The notes beneath the pieces are model-generated. The model was not told the DNA's origin. It made no database searches and was given only the letters and a program-made list of their open reading frames with translations. This document shows positions 41,413 to 51,404 of a stretch of 64,000 bases of DNA, one piece after another. The stretch's first letter is position 1. Every line of letters starts with the position of its first letter. This DNA comes from Zygaena filipendulae (Eukaryota; Arthropoda; Insecta; Lepidoptera; Zygaenidae): contig OU015663.1 in assembly GCA_907165275.2 (NCBI GenBank), positions 7,948,501 to 8,012,500 on the forward strand, written 5' to 3'. The translations under genes and the position numbers were made by a program.

Positions 41413-41521
41413 ACAACTTGGCACCTATCTAGATCTCAATTCGTTTGTCGACAACCAAGTATACTTATGCATAATACTGAACTTGGCCTCCACTTTAACA
41501 TTTATGTTTTTGATGGAATAA
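41413..41521. repeat. Unclassified repeat R2, copy 2
   Basis: ACTTGGCACCTATCTAGATC, TCAATTCGTTTG, CGACAACCAAGTATACTT and AATACTGAACTTGGCCTCCA, as at 15810. Followed at once by a Lep1 Helitron. Confidence 0.65.
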
Positions 41522-41532
41522 TTTACTCTTAA

Positions 41533-41722
41533 CTAACTGATATGAGATCCCCGCTGTTTCACCTCGTTAATATCGGAGTTCCTGCGAGTAGGTACCCTCT
41601 TACTTCTCTGTACACCTGACAACGTATATGCGTGTACAAATTTCATGATAATCGGTGGAGTAGTTAAGGCGTGAAAGCGTAACAAACAAATAAACTCACA
41701 TACGCATATTAAATAGTGAGGA
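41533..41722 (-). mobile_element. Lep1-type Helitron, complete with degraded hairpin
   Basis: CTAA at 41533, ATCCCCGCTGTTTCACCTCG, then ACACCTGACAACGTATATGC, ATTTCATGATAATCGGTGGA, GTTAAGGCGTGAAAGCGTAA and a TC end at 41722. Confidence 0.85.
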
Positions 41723-42074
41723 TAAAGTCAATAATATATATTATTTTTTTTAATTTTGTAAATAGATATTCAAATGAAACAGCGCTATTTTATGTTGACT
41801 CGCAAGTTGTCTGTAAACAGTTACTGAGACTGAATCGCTTTGACGTCGATGAACAGCGTTATATTTGCTAGGTATGCTATTTCACTGTTCCCCTCGAATT
41901 AACTTTTGAACTACATCAAAGCGACGGACGAATTTACGGAGAACTACATGCAAGTTGTAAGTAAGTATTTGAATTTTTTGTAATTAAGCAGTCAAGTTAA
42001 ATTTATAAACAGGATTTGCTGTACGTTTGTCTTGCTAAAACTCAAGAATGGCTGAACCTGATGGCTGATGGCTT
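41723..42074. other. No firm gene
   Basis: GC-richer 41800-41960 contains short ATG frames and two donor-like GTAAGTAAGT/GTATGC sites. None makes a convincing exon. Confidence 0.25.
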
Positions 42075-42116
42075 ACGAATATTTCAAGATCAAAATTAGT
42101 ATCTTGAAATATTCGT
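42075..42116. repeat. Perfect hairpin, 16-base arms, 10-base loop
   Basis: ACGAATATTTCAAGAT (42075-42090) and its exact complement (42101-42116). Confidence 0.9.
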
Positions 42117-42144
42117 ATTTCGTGGAAGTTTAGGGAAGGTTTAA

Positions 42145-42198
42145 AAAGTACGGGAATCCCGAAACTCACGCGGGTGAATCCGTGGGGCACAGCTTCCT
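42145..42198 (+). mobile_element. Lep1-type Helitron, 3' end fragment
   Basis: ACGGGAATCCCGAAACTCAC, GCGGGTGAATCCGTGGGGCA, then CAGCTTCCTAGCTAGCTAG. It lies between the two perfect hairpins. Confidence 0.75.
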
Positions 42199-42230
42199 AG
42201 CTAGCTAGCAGCCACGAACAATAATAGTCT

Positions 42231-42266
42231 GGTTGAAATATCAAGGATGACCTTGATATTTCAACC
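42231..42266. repeat. Perfect hairpin, 16-base arms, 4-base loop
   Basis: GGTTGAAATATCAAGG, loop ATGA, then the exact complement. A short loop and perfect stem could fold in RNA. Confidence 0.9.
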
Positions 42267-42487
42267 ACTAAATCGCCACTAACTGGGTTCTCACTTAAGT
42301 ACAATGTAAGCAGTGAGACATTATAGGTGTAGATATCTACCTAAGAGTAAAATGAGCAAATGCACTTTGTTTTCATAATACATTATATTTAGTTGTACCT
42401 AAGTAACTAATAACTATAGGTAGGTACACCAGTTACTACATAATAATAGGTATATCATTTACATTGAAAAGTTACAAAATTACGATA
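42267..42487. other. No recognisable feature
   Basis: AT-rich with many TAGGTAG words. Confidence 0.35.
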
Positions 42488-42765
42488 ATTTAATATATCT
42501 AATATCTGGGTCTCCGAGCTTCGCTCGTTGTGTATAGCGCCATCAGCTCTTACGTAGAAAAACAAACACCCATTTTTCATTGCCTGAAAACAGGGATAAA
42601 ACGACATTTTCTAAAAAAGAAACCTAGCTATCGATTAATCGCCCCCGAAACCCCCTGCATACCAAATTGCATGAAAATCCTTGGAGCCGTTTCCGAGATT
42701 CAGATTATGCATAATATATGTATATATATATAGATATATATACAAGAATTGCTCGTTTAAAGATT
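42488..42765 (-). mobile_element. Helitron-like repeat with GAGCTTCGCTCG end
   Basis: Starts TCTGGGTCTCCGAGCTTCGC-TCG, a different terminal hairpin (CGAGC/GCTCG). It runs through ATCGCCCCCGAAACCCCC, AATTGCATGAAAATCCTTGG and AGCCGTTTCCGAGATTCAGA to TATACAAGAATTGCTCGTTT. I recall this as a common lepidopteran family related to the Lep1 group. The 67-codon ORF across it is not a gene. Confidence 0.6.
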
Positions 42766-43310
42766 AATAATATCTATGTATATCTAACCTAATCAAGTTA
42801 AGATGGTTCTGAAACTTAATATCCTCATTAATTACTCTACTGTTATGGATGTATAGTAGTAGGTAGGTTATTGATATATAGGTATACTAGTTGGATATAT
42901 GTTTGAACGTTTGGCCTCAATTACATAATAACGACAAACATGTTTAGATGAAATTTGTAAAACAGAATAAATAATATTTTCTAGATTAAGACATAAGGTA
43001 GGTACTTTTATTAGAGTAAAACTGCATATTTCCCGCAGAGACACGAAATTCACGGGGAAATCACCTGATAATTTCTCGTCATACTTTCCATACAAATGCT
43101 GTGTGTACCATACAAAATAAGATTATGATGCTTTTAAACGTTAATTGACATAGAAATATTGTGCAAGTACTAGATCATGTTTTCTCCACAAGAAAATATT
43201 TTTTGTCGACATTAATTCAATAAAAAGCCCCAAAATTCGTCTTTTTCTCATCAGTTTTAAATGACCTTTTCACGCGCTTCACGTGCAATGTTTGTTTATT
43301 TACAACTACA
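42766..43310. other. No firm feature
   Basis: AT-rich. A weak Helitron head-like phrase (TTTCCCGCAGAGACACGAAA) lies near 43030. Confidence 0.3.
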
Positions 43311-43467
43311 TCTATACTAATATTAATATACGCAAAAGTAACTATATATATCTGTTTGTTACGTTTCAAGCGATCATCACGAAAGCAAACACGTTGTCAG
43401 GACATAGAGCCCTAAATTCTCACGGAAAGTCCAAAATTAAACGGGTGAAACCGTGAGAATTAGCTAG
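43311..43467 (+). mobile_element. Lep1-type Helitron, internally shortened
   Basis: TC at 43311, TACTAATATTAATATACGCA, TTACGTTTCAAGCGATCATC, AACACGTTGTCAGGACATAG, ACGGGTGAAACCGTGAG and CTAG at 43464. Confidence 0.85.
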
Positions 43468-43944
43468 TATAAAATATGATGCACGGGCATGGTACTTACC
43501 TACTTTTGTAAACATAAAACGACAGTATGGACGAAATAGTTTTTGATCGGTTGCATTTACATATCCGAATTTGTATAATATAAATACCTTTTGATATTGG
43601 TAGGCATAATTACAGTCGTATTTATAATACATGAACCAATATGCGCAGTACACCTGTGTACCTACTGTACTGTACTATCATGAAATAGTAGGTATATAAC
43701 ATTTTATTATGTAAATACGGCGCGTTGCGAATATGATTGCTTTGATGTTTGTGATTTTCGCCAGCATCCCATATTTTCCGAAACCATATTTGTCCATAAT
43801 CCATTCATATATGTATAGGTAGATATACCATATTACTTATAACTGTAAATTTGACATAGGTATCTGGAAATTTGGAATATTTGAAAAATATATCAGATCG
43901 TTATCTAATTAAAAAAGTCAGCTCAGACGGATATTTAGAATATA
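43468..43944. other. No recognisable gene
   Basis: Two overlapping minus-strand ORFs of 60-77 codons have no motif. Confidence 0.35.
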
Positions 43945-44371
43945 CTAGCTGTTCCCCGCGATTTCACCCGCAAAAATTTCGGAGACCCCGCAGGATTTCC
44001 GAGATACAACCCTATGTCCTTTTCTGTACCCCTGAAAATGATCATGCAAAGTTCATGAGATATATTTATATATTTTTTTAATTTTTTGTGTTGCCGAATA
44101 ATGATATGTCTGTGTCTGTGTCTGTGTCTGTGTCTGTGTCTGTGTCTGTGTCTGTGTCTGTGTCTGTGTCTGTGTCTATGTCTATTTCACCAGCCTTAAT
44201 TTCGGAGTTCCCGCGGAAATTCCGGGATAAAAAGTACACTATGTCCTTCTCAGTACCTGTACAACGTGTGCATAAAATTTCACGATTGCTGTTAAGGCGT
44301 GAAAGCGTAACAGACAGACATATAGAAAGACAGACAGAGTCACTTTCGCATATATAATATTATGTAAGGGA
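43945..44371 (-). mobile_element. Lep1-type Helitron, two heads with hexamer array
   Basis: CTAG at 43945, hairpin TTCCCCGCGATTTCACCCGC, first body to about 44070, then a long TGTCTG array, then a second head (TTTCACCAGCCTTAATTTCG, GAGTTCCCGCGGAAATTCCG) with its own body. It ends in AGACAGACAGAGTCACTTTC and ATATATAATATTATGTAAGG. A minus-element fragment in the other orientation (GGGACTCCGAAATTCACGCG) follows at 44380. Confidence 0.85.
44107..44183 (+). repeat. TGTCTG hexanucleotide microsatellite
   Basis: About a dozen near-perfect TGTCTG units, the last ones degraded to TGTCTA. It lies exactly between two head modules of the surrounding Helitron. The Val-Ser repeat frame it creates is an artefact. 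Confidence 0.95.
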
Positions 44372-44412
44372 TTTTATTCCGGGACTCCGAAATTCACGCG
44401 ACTTGAACTATA

Positions 44413-44774
44413 CCTACGTATACATAAAGATAATTATGTCTTTTAATGTAATTTATTGAATTTTTAACTTATTGTTGTATTTAAACGAAAATAAGTATTT
44501 ACTGCAAATAAAACTGATATTTAACCTGTAAATAACTATTATCTCCTAAAGTGTTCTCGCTGCTGAAGTGAAAAGTTATGTGTGTTACACGAGAGCAAAG
44601 TTTTTTGCATCTCGTGCCTTTGAATCCCTCGCCATACTCAGGATTCAACTTTAGAATCAATCATTGAATCCTTCGCTTGCTCAGAATTCAAAATCAGCAC
44701 TCGCAGCAAAAAATGACTTTGCTCTCTTGTTGCACAAATAACTTACACAAATAACAGATAGAGTTACTTTCATC
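44413..44774. other. No recognisable gene
   Basis: Contains an imperfect inverted pair (GCACGAGATGCAAA... at 44590-44640 and GAGCAAAG... at 44720), otherwise AT-rich. Confidence 0.3.
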
Positions 44775-44890
44775 ATATCATAATCAGCCGAAAGACATCC
44801 ACTGCTGGACATCTAGGCCTCCTCAAAGTTCTGCGCTTCTCCCATCCAATGGCCGCAACCTTCACCATGTGTTCGGTCTTAGCAGTTATA
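44775..44890 (+). mobile_element. RTE-like retrotransposon fragment
   Basis: CATAATCAGCCGAAAGACAT, CCACTGCTGGACATCTAGGC and CTCCTCAAAG are the phrases of a very common lepidopteran repeat (CGTCCACTGCTGGACATAGG, recalled), which I believe is an RTE-type LINE 3' part. No tail. A weaker relative (ATCATCATTATCAGCCTGTA) is at 45808. Confidence 0.6.
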
Positions 44891-45084
44891 CTACATATTT
44901 TCGTACACTACACATTTCATTTATAATATTAGTACGTATGTATTATTTACTATCTTCATAATTAAGTTTCAATAATACTTACTTGTAACCACTGCCGGTA
45001 AACTATGACAGGTTTTAAAATTAATATGATGCTGCAGTGAGAAGAAGATACCCAACCACCCGTTTCAATTTTTGTTCTTTCGCA

Positions 45085-45216
45085 TAATTGGTTATTTGGA
45101 AGAGATAGCATCTATGCGATAAGACTGCCATTTGCTTTTTCTTTCTCTTTATAGGTATTGAAAAATTGTTATTTTATAAAGTGCAATAAATAATTAAATA
45201 AATAAATAAGGTGATG
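45085..45216 (+). mobile_element. Non-LTR retrotransposon 3' end
   Basis: CATCTATGCGATAAGACTGC, CATTTGCTTTTTCTTTCTC, TTGTTATTTTATAAAGTGCA and ATAAATAATTAAATAAATAA. Same family as 11430-11590, opposite orientation. Confidence 0.8.
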
Positions 45217-46454
45217 TTACAGAAAGACCTCACAATTTTCTTTTGCGCCACTGTTCAAATGAATTCATAATTATAATAGATACATGTACAGGTATTAAAT
45301 GTATAAGCTTATATGTCGTTTCTGGATATATTAAGAGACAATGGAAACGTATCTATATCGATCGTGGTGAATGCTGCTTAATCAAGCGAGATTTCTGTTT
45401 TGTCAGTTGCAGGGCCGGATATGAGAATCCGCTGATACGCTCTGCTTTGATGCTGAGAGTATCGAGTAACTTATTGAAGAAACTGTTCCAGATTTTATCA
45501 TTAAAACGCTTGTCCAAAATAACTGTGAGACTAAGGATTGATTTTTCAATAGACAGATTAACTTTGACTTAATTATTTCATCGTAAAACAACAATAAAAC
45601 TTTTTCAAAATTCACAGTTTTGGGAATGCTGTAGAAAATATACTTATCATAGTAGCAGAATAGGTTTTGGGCAAGTTAGAGCATTTGCTCTATCTTCCTT
45701 TGCAACGGTGGCGCACCTGCCTCGTCTGCATGCCTATGCCTAGAGAGGGCTCTGTAGTTAATTTATTTGCTCTGTTTACTTATACAGATTGCATTCCTTA
45801 GTTTTCTATCATCATCATTATCAGCCTGTAGCACTCCCCTGCCAGTTTCTATGCCTTAACAATGTTATAGATTGTCAATTAAAGGGGTTGACTTCAGTCA
45901 AACCAAGGTTTGACCGCTCGCACTATTTTTGCCCAAGGGTGGCCGAAGCCGAATCCGAAGCTGGACGTATGTTCCTAATTGATAAAGTACCTTATCAGGT
46001 ATGAGCACTGTTGATCATTTCATAAACTAACTACCTGAAACAACAACTTTGTTTATCGAAAACATCGCCGATGAGTATTGTATGATTATTTTAATATCAG
46101 GTACGTAATATCACGGCTATAGGTTAGTAATAAACATTTGATTATTTGGATTCTCTAAAATTGTAAATTGCATTTTTGTAAAGTCTACAACCAAACACAA
46201 TTCTACAAGGTAACTAGTTTCATTTTGTTTATGGCGTAGGTTAGGGTTTAATAATCATGTCCCAACTATATAATATATTTTATTACTATTCCAAATATAG
46301 TTCATCAGAATAACGCAGTTTTGTTAATCACGAACATTTCAGAGTAAATATTAGTCAGATATCTAAGACAAGTGGTAATTAAAGGCCAATTATATTGAAT
46401 CGAAGCAGAAATTCCACGAAAGGAGAGAGTGCGACTCGGTGTCTTGTCGCGGAG
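45217..46454. other. No firm gene
   Basis: 45348-45545 is open on the minus strand for about 70 codons without an ATG, and also open on the plus strand. The minus reading has a Lys/Asn/Phe-rich helical look. It may be a decayed coding remnant. The rest is single-copy-looking. Confidence 0.3.
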
Positions 46455-46571
46455 ATGGCAGCAACCACCCCGATTGCGGGGATGCTATTCCAAATACGTT
46501 TCATATCAAGCGTAACGATTTTCATTACATACATTCCACTTTTCTTTCTCAAGCTGATAGTAATTATTTAA
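46455..46571 (+). CDS. Candidate 38-codon membrane micro-ORF (weak)
   Basis: ATG in good context (GGAGATGGCA) after a GC-rich leader with GTCTTGTCGCGGAG. The first ten residues are hydrophilic to small. From residue 16 the peptide is hydrophobic enough for one membrane span (Ile/Phe/Leu-rich) and ends at TAA. Unknown family. A frame this short can be chance. Confidence 0.15.
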   Translation: MAATTPIAGMLFQIRFISSVTIFITYIPLFFLKLIVII

Positions 46572-47243
46572 AAAAATATTTGTGAAAAAAGTGACACTGC
46601 TGGGTCTCAAATTAAAAGAAAACAGGTGCGTGCAAGCACTAAAATTTCTTACAACATCACCCGATAAATTAAACGAACAAAATATGACGCAAAAGTAAGG
46701 AAAATCGTAAATGAGTTACAGAGAAAATTTACCAAAAAAATTGTAACCTTTTCTGAAAGTATGTTGTTGTGCCGTCAATAAATTGAGTAAAATGATTATA
46801 GTAAATAGTATAGTCAAATAAGTTGGCGACTCATAAGTAGGTATAGAGTATAATTCGTCTCTTTACGTACATAAAGATTTGCGGAATAGGGTCTCTGTTC
46901 TGACATAATTAGCGGCGTTGGAAATTCATTGACTTTGATAATATTCAGCCTCAGCTATTTCCAATAATGACAAATGATTGACTTATACCAGATATTCTTC
47001 AGTGCTTTACTATGATTATTTTGATATGAATATTATATATAATTGTCAGATTAATTTCATTGAGATGGAATTTGTTGTGCCGCATTAGTTAAGTTTGCAT
47101 AATATTACCTATTTTAAATTCAATTGAGAAAATTTCTTAGTTAAATGTTTAACATTGAAAAGTTAAATAGTGCAATATTGTCAGTAGTTCTGATTCTAAA
47201 CAAAAATGTGCTTTTCTGTACCCCGAAAGGCCTTTATACCTAA
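46572..47243. other. No recognisable feature
   Basis: AT-rich single-copy-looking. Confidence 0.35.
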
Positions 47244-47705
47244 CTAGCTGACCCCTACGGTTTCACCCGCGGTAATTCCGGAGTTCCCGCGGGAACTCCG
47301 GGATAAAAAGTACCCTGTCTCACTCAGGATCACTTTAGCTTCCTATCTATTATAAGTAGATCCATAGATAACAACTTCACAAACTCCGGAGTTCCCGCGG
47401 GAATTCCAGGATAAAAAGTACCATCTATGTCACTCAGAATCACTGTAACTTCCTATAAATGAAAGAATTTTCAAAATCGGTTCAGTATATCCAGAGATGA
47501 CTTCTCCCGTGGTTTTACCCACGGGAAACTCATAGTTCCCGCAGGAATTCCGGAATAAAAAGTACTCTATGACACCCAAGATCACTGTAGTTTTCTATAA
47601 GTGAAAAAATTGACAAAATCTGCAGTTCAGTAGATCCAGAGATTACCCCCTACAGCGTCACAAATTCACAAACACACAAACTTTTGCTCTTTATAATATT
47701 AGTAT
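47244..47705 (-). mobile_element. Compound Lep1-type Helitron with three modules
   Basis: CTAG at 47244. Three successive modules each start with TCCGGAGTTCCCGCGGGA or close (about 47277, 47385, 47528) and continue ATAAAAAGTACC, CACTCAGGATCACTGTAGC-like and TTCCTATAAGTGAAAG-like blocks. The second and third include ATCGGTTCAGTATATCCAGA-like text. Only one 5' end (ACAAACTTTTGCTCTTTATA, AATATTAGTATAG) follows. This belongs to the TTTGTGACGTTGTAGG subfamily. Repeat-unit length is near 110-150 bases. Confidence 0.85.
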
Positions 47706-47709
47706 AGAA

Positions 47710-47920
47710 CTAGCTGACCCGCGCGGTTTCACCCGCGGTAATTTCGGAGTTCCCCCGGAAATTTCAGGATAAAATATAATTATAAATCTTCCTCATGAAT
47801 CACTCTATCTATTGGTGAAAACCGCATCAAAATCCGTTGCGTAGTTTTATAGATTTAAGCATACATAGGGATACGAGGTCAGATAAAGCGACTTTATTTT
47901 ATACAATGTAGCGATATAGA
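47710..47920 (-). mobile_element. Lep1-type Helitron, ATCACTCTATCTA subfamily
   Basis: CTAG at 47710, four bases after the previous element. Hairpin GCGCGGTTTCACCCGCG, CTTCCTCATGAATCACTCTA, AAACCGCATCAAAATCCGTT, AAGCATACATAGGGATACGA. It ends in GATAGATAGATAAAGG. Confidence 0.85.
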
Positions 47921-48947
47921 TAGATAAAGGTCTTTTAAAAAACAGCTAGTGTTCGTATAGAACCTAGATACCTTCCACTTCTAATGTATAATATGGCGTT
48001 TATCGGTACACACTATATTATATTCTTGGCGTAGGGTTTATACAGTTTAACAAACTACATAATTATATAGAGTGATAGTTACATACAAATTTCCGAAAAC
48101 AACTGTAGTACGATTAAGTGGAGAAACACTCAAACTTTCCCATTTTTAAGTGATATTAGTGGGATTTATGATAAAAGTGTTAGCGGAGCACCCTCCACTC
48201 ACAAAAATTGTCTAATATTTTATTTTTCACTGTTCTCGCCCTCCCTCACAACGAGTCACTAGCAAATCGTAGCCACGAGCAAAATATTATTGCCAGCGAA
48301 TTTTTTGACAGCTCTCCAAGCTTTTGTAAAAAGAAAACCGAAATGTTTCTCTTCTCTTGTTTTTGATTGTCAGTGAATGAGCGTGCGAATGAATTATTCC
48401 CTTTTTTTGGACATATAATTATATAATTACTGTGTTCAAAACGAAACATATCTATTATGGTAAACACACAATACATTTTTCATTAAAGACATCTTTGTGG
48501 TTTGGATACTCTACCAACTTATTAAAATTGGTTGCGGGATGTTCTTGGTTTAACTAAGTAATTCTACAAAAAATACACACCCTATAATTTTATGACGTAC
48601 TTAACAAATGTAGTAATGTCTCTACATAACCAATAAGTCCAGTTAAACTCTAAGGCTGTTTTGTTTGTGTTCTAGAATTGTGTAGATAATATCTAAGGCA
48701 GCTTATTACACAAAGTGACTTGCTATTCTACTGAGTGAACTCCAAACTACAATATCAATACAGCGAACTAAAAATACTTATAAAGCGCTTCTACTCATAT
48801 TTATTATTAATTTTTTATTTTAACCATAATATTATTTATAAAACGAAGGTTGAGGAATTAAAGAAAATGACTGGTTGTATGACGGTAAAAAATACAGTAA
48901 GGACGATTCTAATTTCGAAAATATCTATACCTATTATATAAAAAATA
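47921..48947. other. No recognisable gene
   Basis: A 76-codon minus frame (48246-48476) has no motif. AT-rich. Confidence 0.35.
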
Positions 48948-49112
48948 CTAGCTGTGCACCGCGGTTTCACCCATGTGAGTTTCTAAATTCTCACAAGAAC
49001 TCCAAACTTCTATTAACTCCTTACAATAACAAAACAAAAAAATAATTTGCAAAATTGGTCCAGCCGCTCACGCTTGATGCCATGACCAAGGGAAATAGGG
49101 ATACATATTTAT
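48948..49112 (-). mobile_element. Lep1-type Helitron, TTGATGCCATGACCAAGGGA subfamily
   Basis: CTAG at 48948, hairpin GCACCGCGGTTTCACCCATG, CACAAGAACTCCAAACTTCT, TTGGTCCAGCCGCTCACGC and CCAAGGGAAATAGGGATACA. Confidence 0.8.
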
Positions 49113-49475
49113 ACATACTTCGTTTTATGTTTAGTCGAATGATCAAAGATTCCAAAGACATTGTATTACGATAGGAAATATATAAAAAAGAAACTAAGCC
49201 GCGACGCGAACCATAAAACCGAACGTATAAAATTTAACACCTCGAGATTGATATGAAACTTTTTATTTTGGATGATTTCGTGAAATAGTCGTAAAACTAA
49301 GTTGGATTCGATTGCTGGAACTTTGTAAGTTACATTCGTACGCGGCGCGCGTCGTAAAAGTGGGATATATACGAGCACAGTTCGCCATAGCGATTAGATA
49401 TACCTATCTCGCTGCGAGAACTGCGGTCCCGAGTTCCGGCCACCTGCACCCTTCACACTTGGGATATGTGCCGTG
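49113..49475. other. Upstream region of the secreted-peptide candidate
   Basis: Single-copy-looking and GC-richer toward 49380-49470 (GAACTGCGGTCCCGAGTTCC-GGCC). A 70-codon minus frame (49166-49378) is unsupported. Confidence 0.3.
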
Positions 49476-49483
49476 TATAAATT
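49476..49483 (+). promoter_or_regulatory. TATA-like box
   Basis: TATAAATT, 29 bases before the ATG at 49512. If used in the standard way, transcription would start only a few bases before the ATG, so either the leader is extremely short or this box is incidental. Confidence 0.25.
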
Positions 49484-49511
49484 AGCAGCTTAGCCGTATC
49501 GTATGTACCTC

Positions 49512-50155
49512 ATGCAGCTATTAATCGCCGGTGCGGTTTTTATTGCAACTATACCAGTATCTAACGCTTATGTCTCAGTTGCGGCTTTGTAAGCAATTGT
49601 ACACTTTATAAAACGAATGGAATCTAAACGTATTTTTTATCTATTTATCCATGATTTTTACGTACGTTTTATAGCACTCGTACCTATACTCGTACCTACC
49701 TAGTTAAAATTTACCTCATTGAGAGATATATAGGTACGTAGTACGTACGTATATCGACCTTGTTGTGGTTCAAAAAAGAGAGCTTGCAACTCAATACATA
49801 TGAGCGTGACGGTAATTATAACTTCTTGAGTAACAATAGTTTCGTTTAAAACTTGACACTCGTATTCGACCTGGAAGTTTTAGTTCCATCGAACCCAAAG
49901 AAGTTTAATTTCACAAATGCTTAATCTTTATTTTCGTTCCGTTTATGAATTGTTTAAGAAAAACGGTGTCAATAACCATAAACAAAACTAAAAGTAAATA
50001 ATTTTAGTCTGGATACTCGTAAATCCAAGCACGAACTGCGGGGCACACAAAAACTTGAACTATTTTATCAACGGCTCTGCGAGCCCAACAGAAGTTGTGA
50101 CCGCTGCACACCAGACACGTCCAACTACGACCAAGTTCGGTCGGGTCATGATTAA
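49512..50155 (+). CDS. Candidate two-exon gene for a 74-residue secreted peptide
   Basis: Exon 1 is 49512-49588, exon 2 is 50008-50155. The ATG opens MQLLIAGAVFIATIPVSNA, an ideal signal peptide: short n-region, Leu/Ile/Val/Ala core, Ser-Asn-Ala before the predicted cut after residue 19. Exon 1 ends at GTAAGC in phase 2. The AG at 50006-50007 (AATAATTTTAG) restores the codon TTT, and the frame then runs 48 codons to TAA. The mature part (55 residues) is basic at first (RKSK, a possible dibasic cleavage after RK at 30-31) and acidic/Cys later, with Cys 50, 56 and 59 (C-x5-C-x2-C) and an Asn-Arg-Ser glycosylation sequon at 53. I recognise no known hormone, immune or cuticle family. Doubts: three Cys is an odd number, the acceptor tract is weak, the exon 2 DNA is also open in another frame, and the TATA spacing is poor. 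AATAAA signals at 50639 and 50648 could end the transcript. Confidence 0.38.
49589..50007 (+). other. Putative intron of the secreted-peptide candidate
   Basis: 419 bases, GTAAGC to TTTTAG, AT-rich and free of the repeats that fill the window. This length is ordinary for a lepidopteran intron. Confidence 0.35.
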
Positions 50156-51339
50156 ATTTCGTGAGTTATGGGCGGGCGAGCTTGAACGTTTTTTTACGTC
50201 GTCTTTTATCCACTGACTGTACCTAAGTAGGTAAAATATATCGTAGCGTTATGAATTATTCATTATAAGGTTCAGAAAGACTCGCATAAACAAGGTTACG
50301 ATATCGCAAACTCCTTTTAATTCAAGACGTTGTTTCGATTTGAGACGCTGATATAAAAATTCACCTTTACGTATATACCTACCTAAAGCTCGATAGTTTT
50401 GACTCGTTGTCATGTAGGTAGCACTTCGGCAAATTTCTGAGGGTAATCTAACAATAATTTGAAGAAATACTGTATATTTTTACTGTGGTAACACATAAAA
50501 GGACCTGTCATGATTTTGTAGTAGGTATAAATATATCAAGTTGTCATGTTAAAGATGGAACTAAGATATCCAGTATTCGATTCTCGTTCCAAATATTAAA
50601 AAAACTTGTTATGACAATATTTTTGGACTTAATTATTCAATAAAACTAATAAAATTCATGAAAACTGGAGAGCAATTTAAACCGAACCGAAATTCTGTGT
50701 TATTTATCCATTTTTTTCATGTATAATTTTATTAGTTACACATAAATAAGTATAGTGGGCTTGAGAACATGTCCCTTGTTTAACCAAACATAATCAATTT
50801 ATCAATTCGTCCTAGAATTATTATTTTTTATACATACATAAATTCGGTGTTCGAAAATTTTACTCTTCCACTGGGTCTTTTAATAAGTACCTAATAATCT
50901 AGTAACTTTTTTTTATATCTAGCGTTTCAAAAAAAAAACAAACAAGAATGTAAATGGGTACTTAAAAAAATATTATCCCTTGCTATGTGATCGGTAACGA
51001 ATCACTCCATCGGGATGTCTGATTGACAGATGGCCTGTCTGGGTAATTGAGATGAACGCGATTCTGTTTGTCTAACTCGATAAATCTTTCCTTTTTTTAT
51101 CGGCATTATCCGCGCTGTCAAAATATCGTGTATGAGAAGTTTTTAAGAATCGCAGACCATTTATTTTTTGTACCAGATGTAATATATTCATATAAATTGT
51201 GGTACTTTTTATTTTAACACATTAAAACAACTTCTTATTATTAATCTATTTAATTTAAAATTTCCGATTTTCCATAAATATTAAAAAGAAGTGTCGTAAG
51301 ATTCTATCGTTGATAGGAAGACATTGTAGGATACTTAAA
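50156..51339. other. Downstream DNA, no second gene seen
   Basis: Another frame crossing exon 2 stays open to about 50215, and a GTGAGT follows at 50161. Two AATAAA sites lie near 50640. Otherwise AT-rich. Confidence 0.3.
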
Positions 51340-51404
51340 TCCTGATAGAGTTCCCGTGGGAATTCCGAATGAGATGCGGGTAAGACTGTGAGGGGAATAG
51401 CTAG
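51340..51404 (+). mobile_element. Lep1-type Helitron, 3' end fragment
   Basis: CTGATAGAGTTCCCGTGGGA, ATTCCGAATGAGATGCGGG, degraded hairpin and CTAG at 51401. Confidence 0.7.

Noticed and set aside
44088..44357. Val-Ser repeat protein
   Set aside because: The frame is produced by the TGTCTG microsatellite and Helitron sequence.
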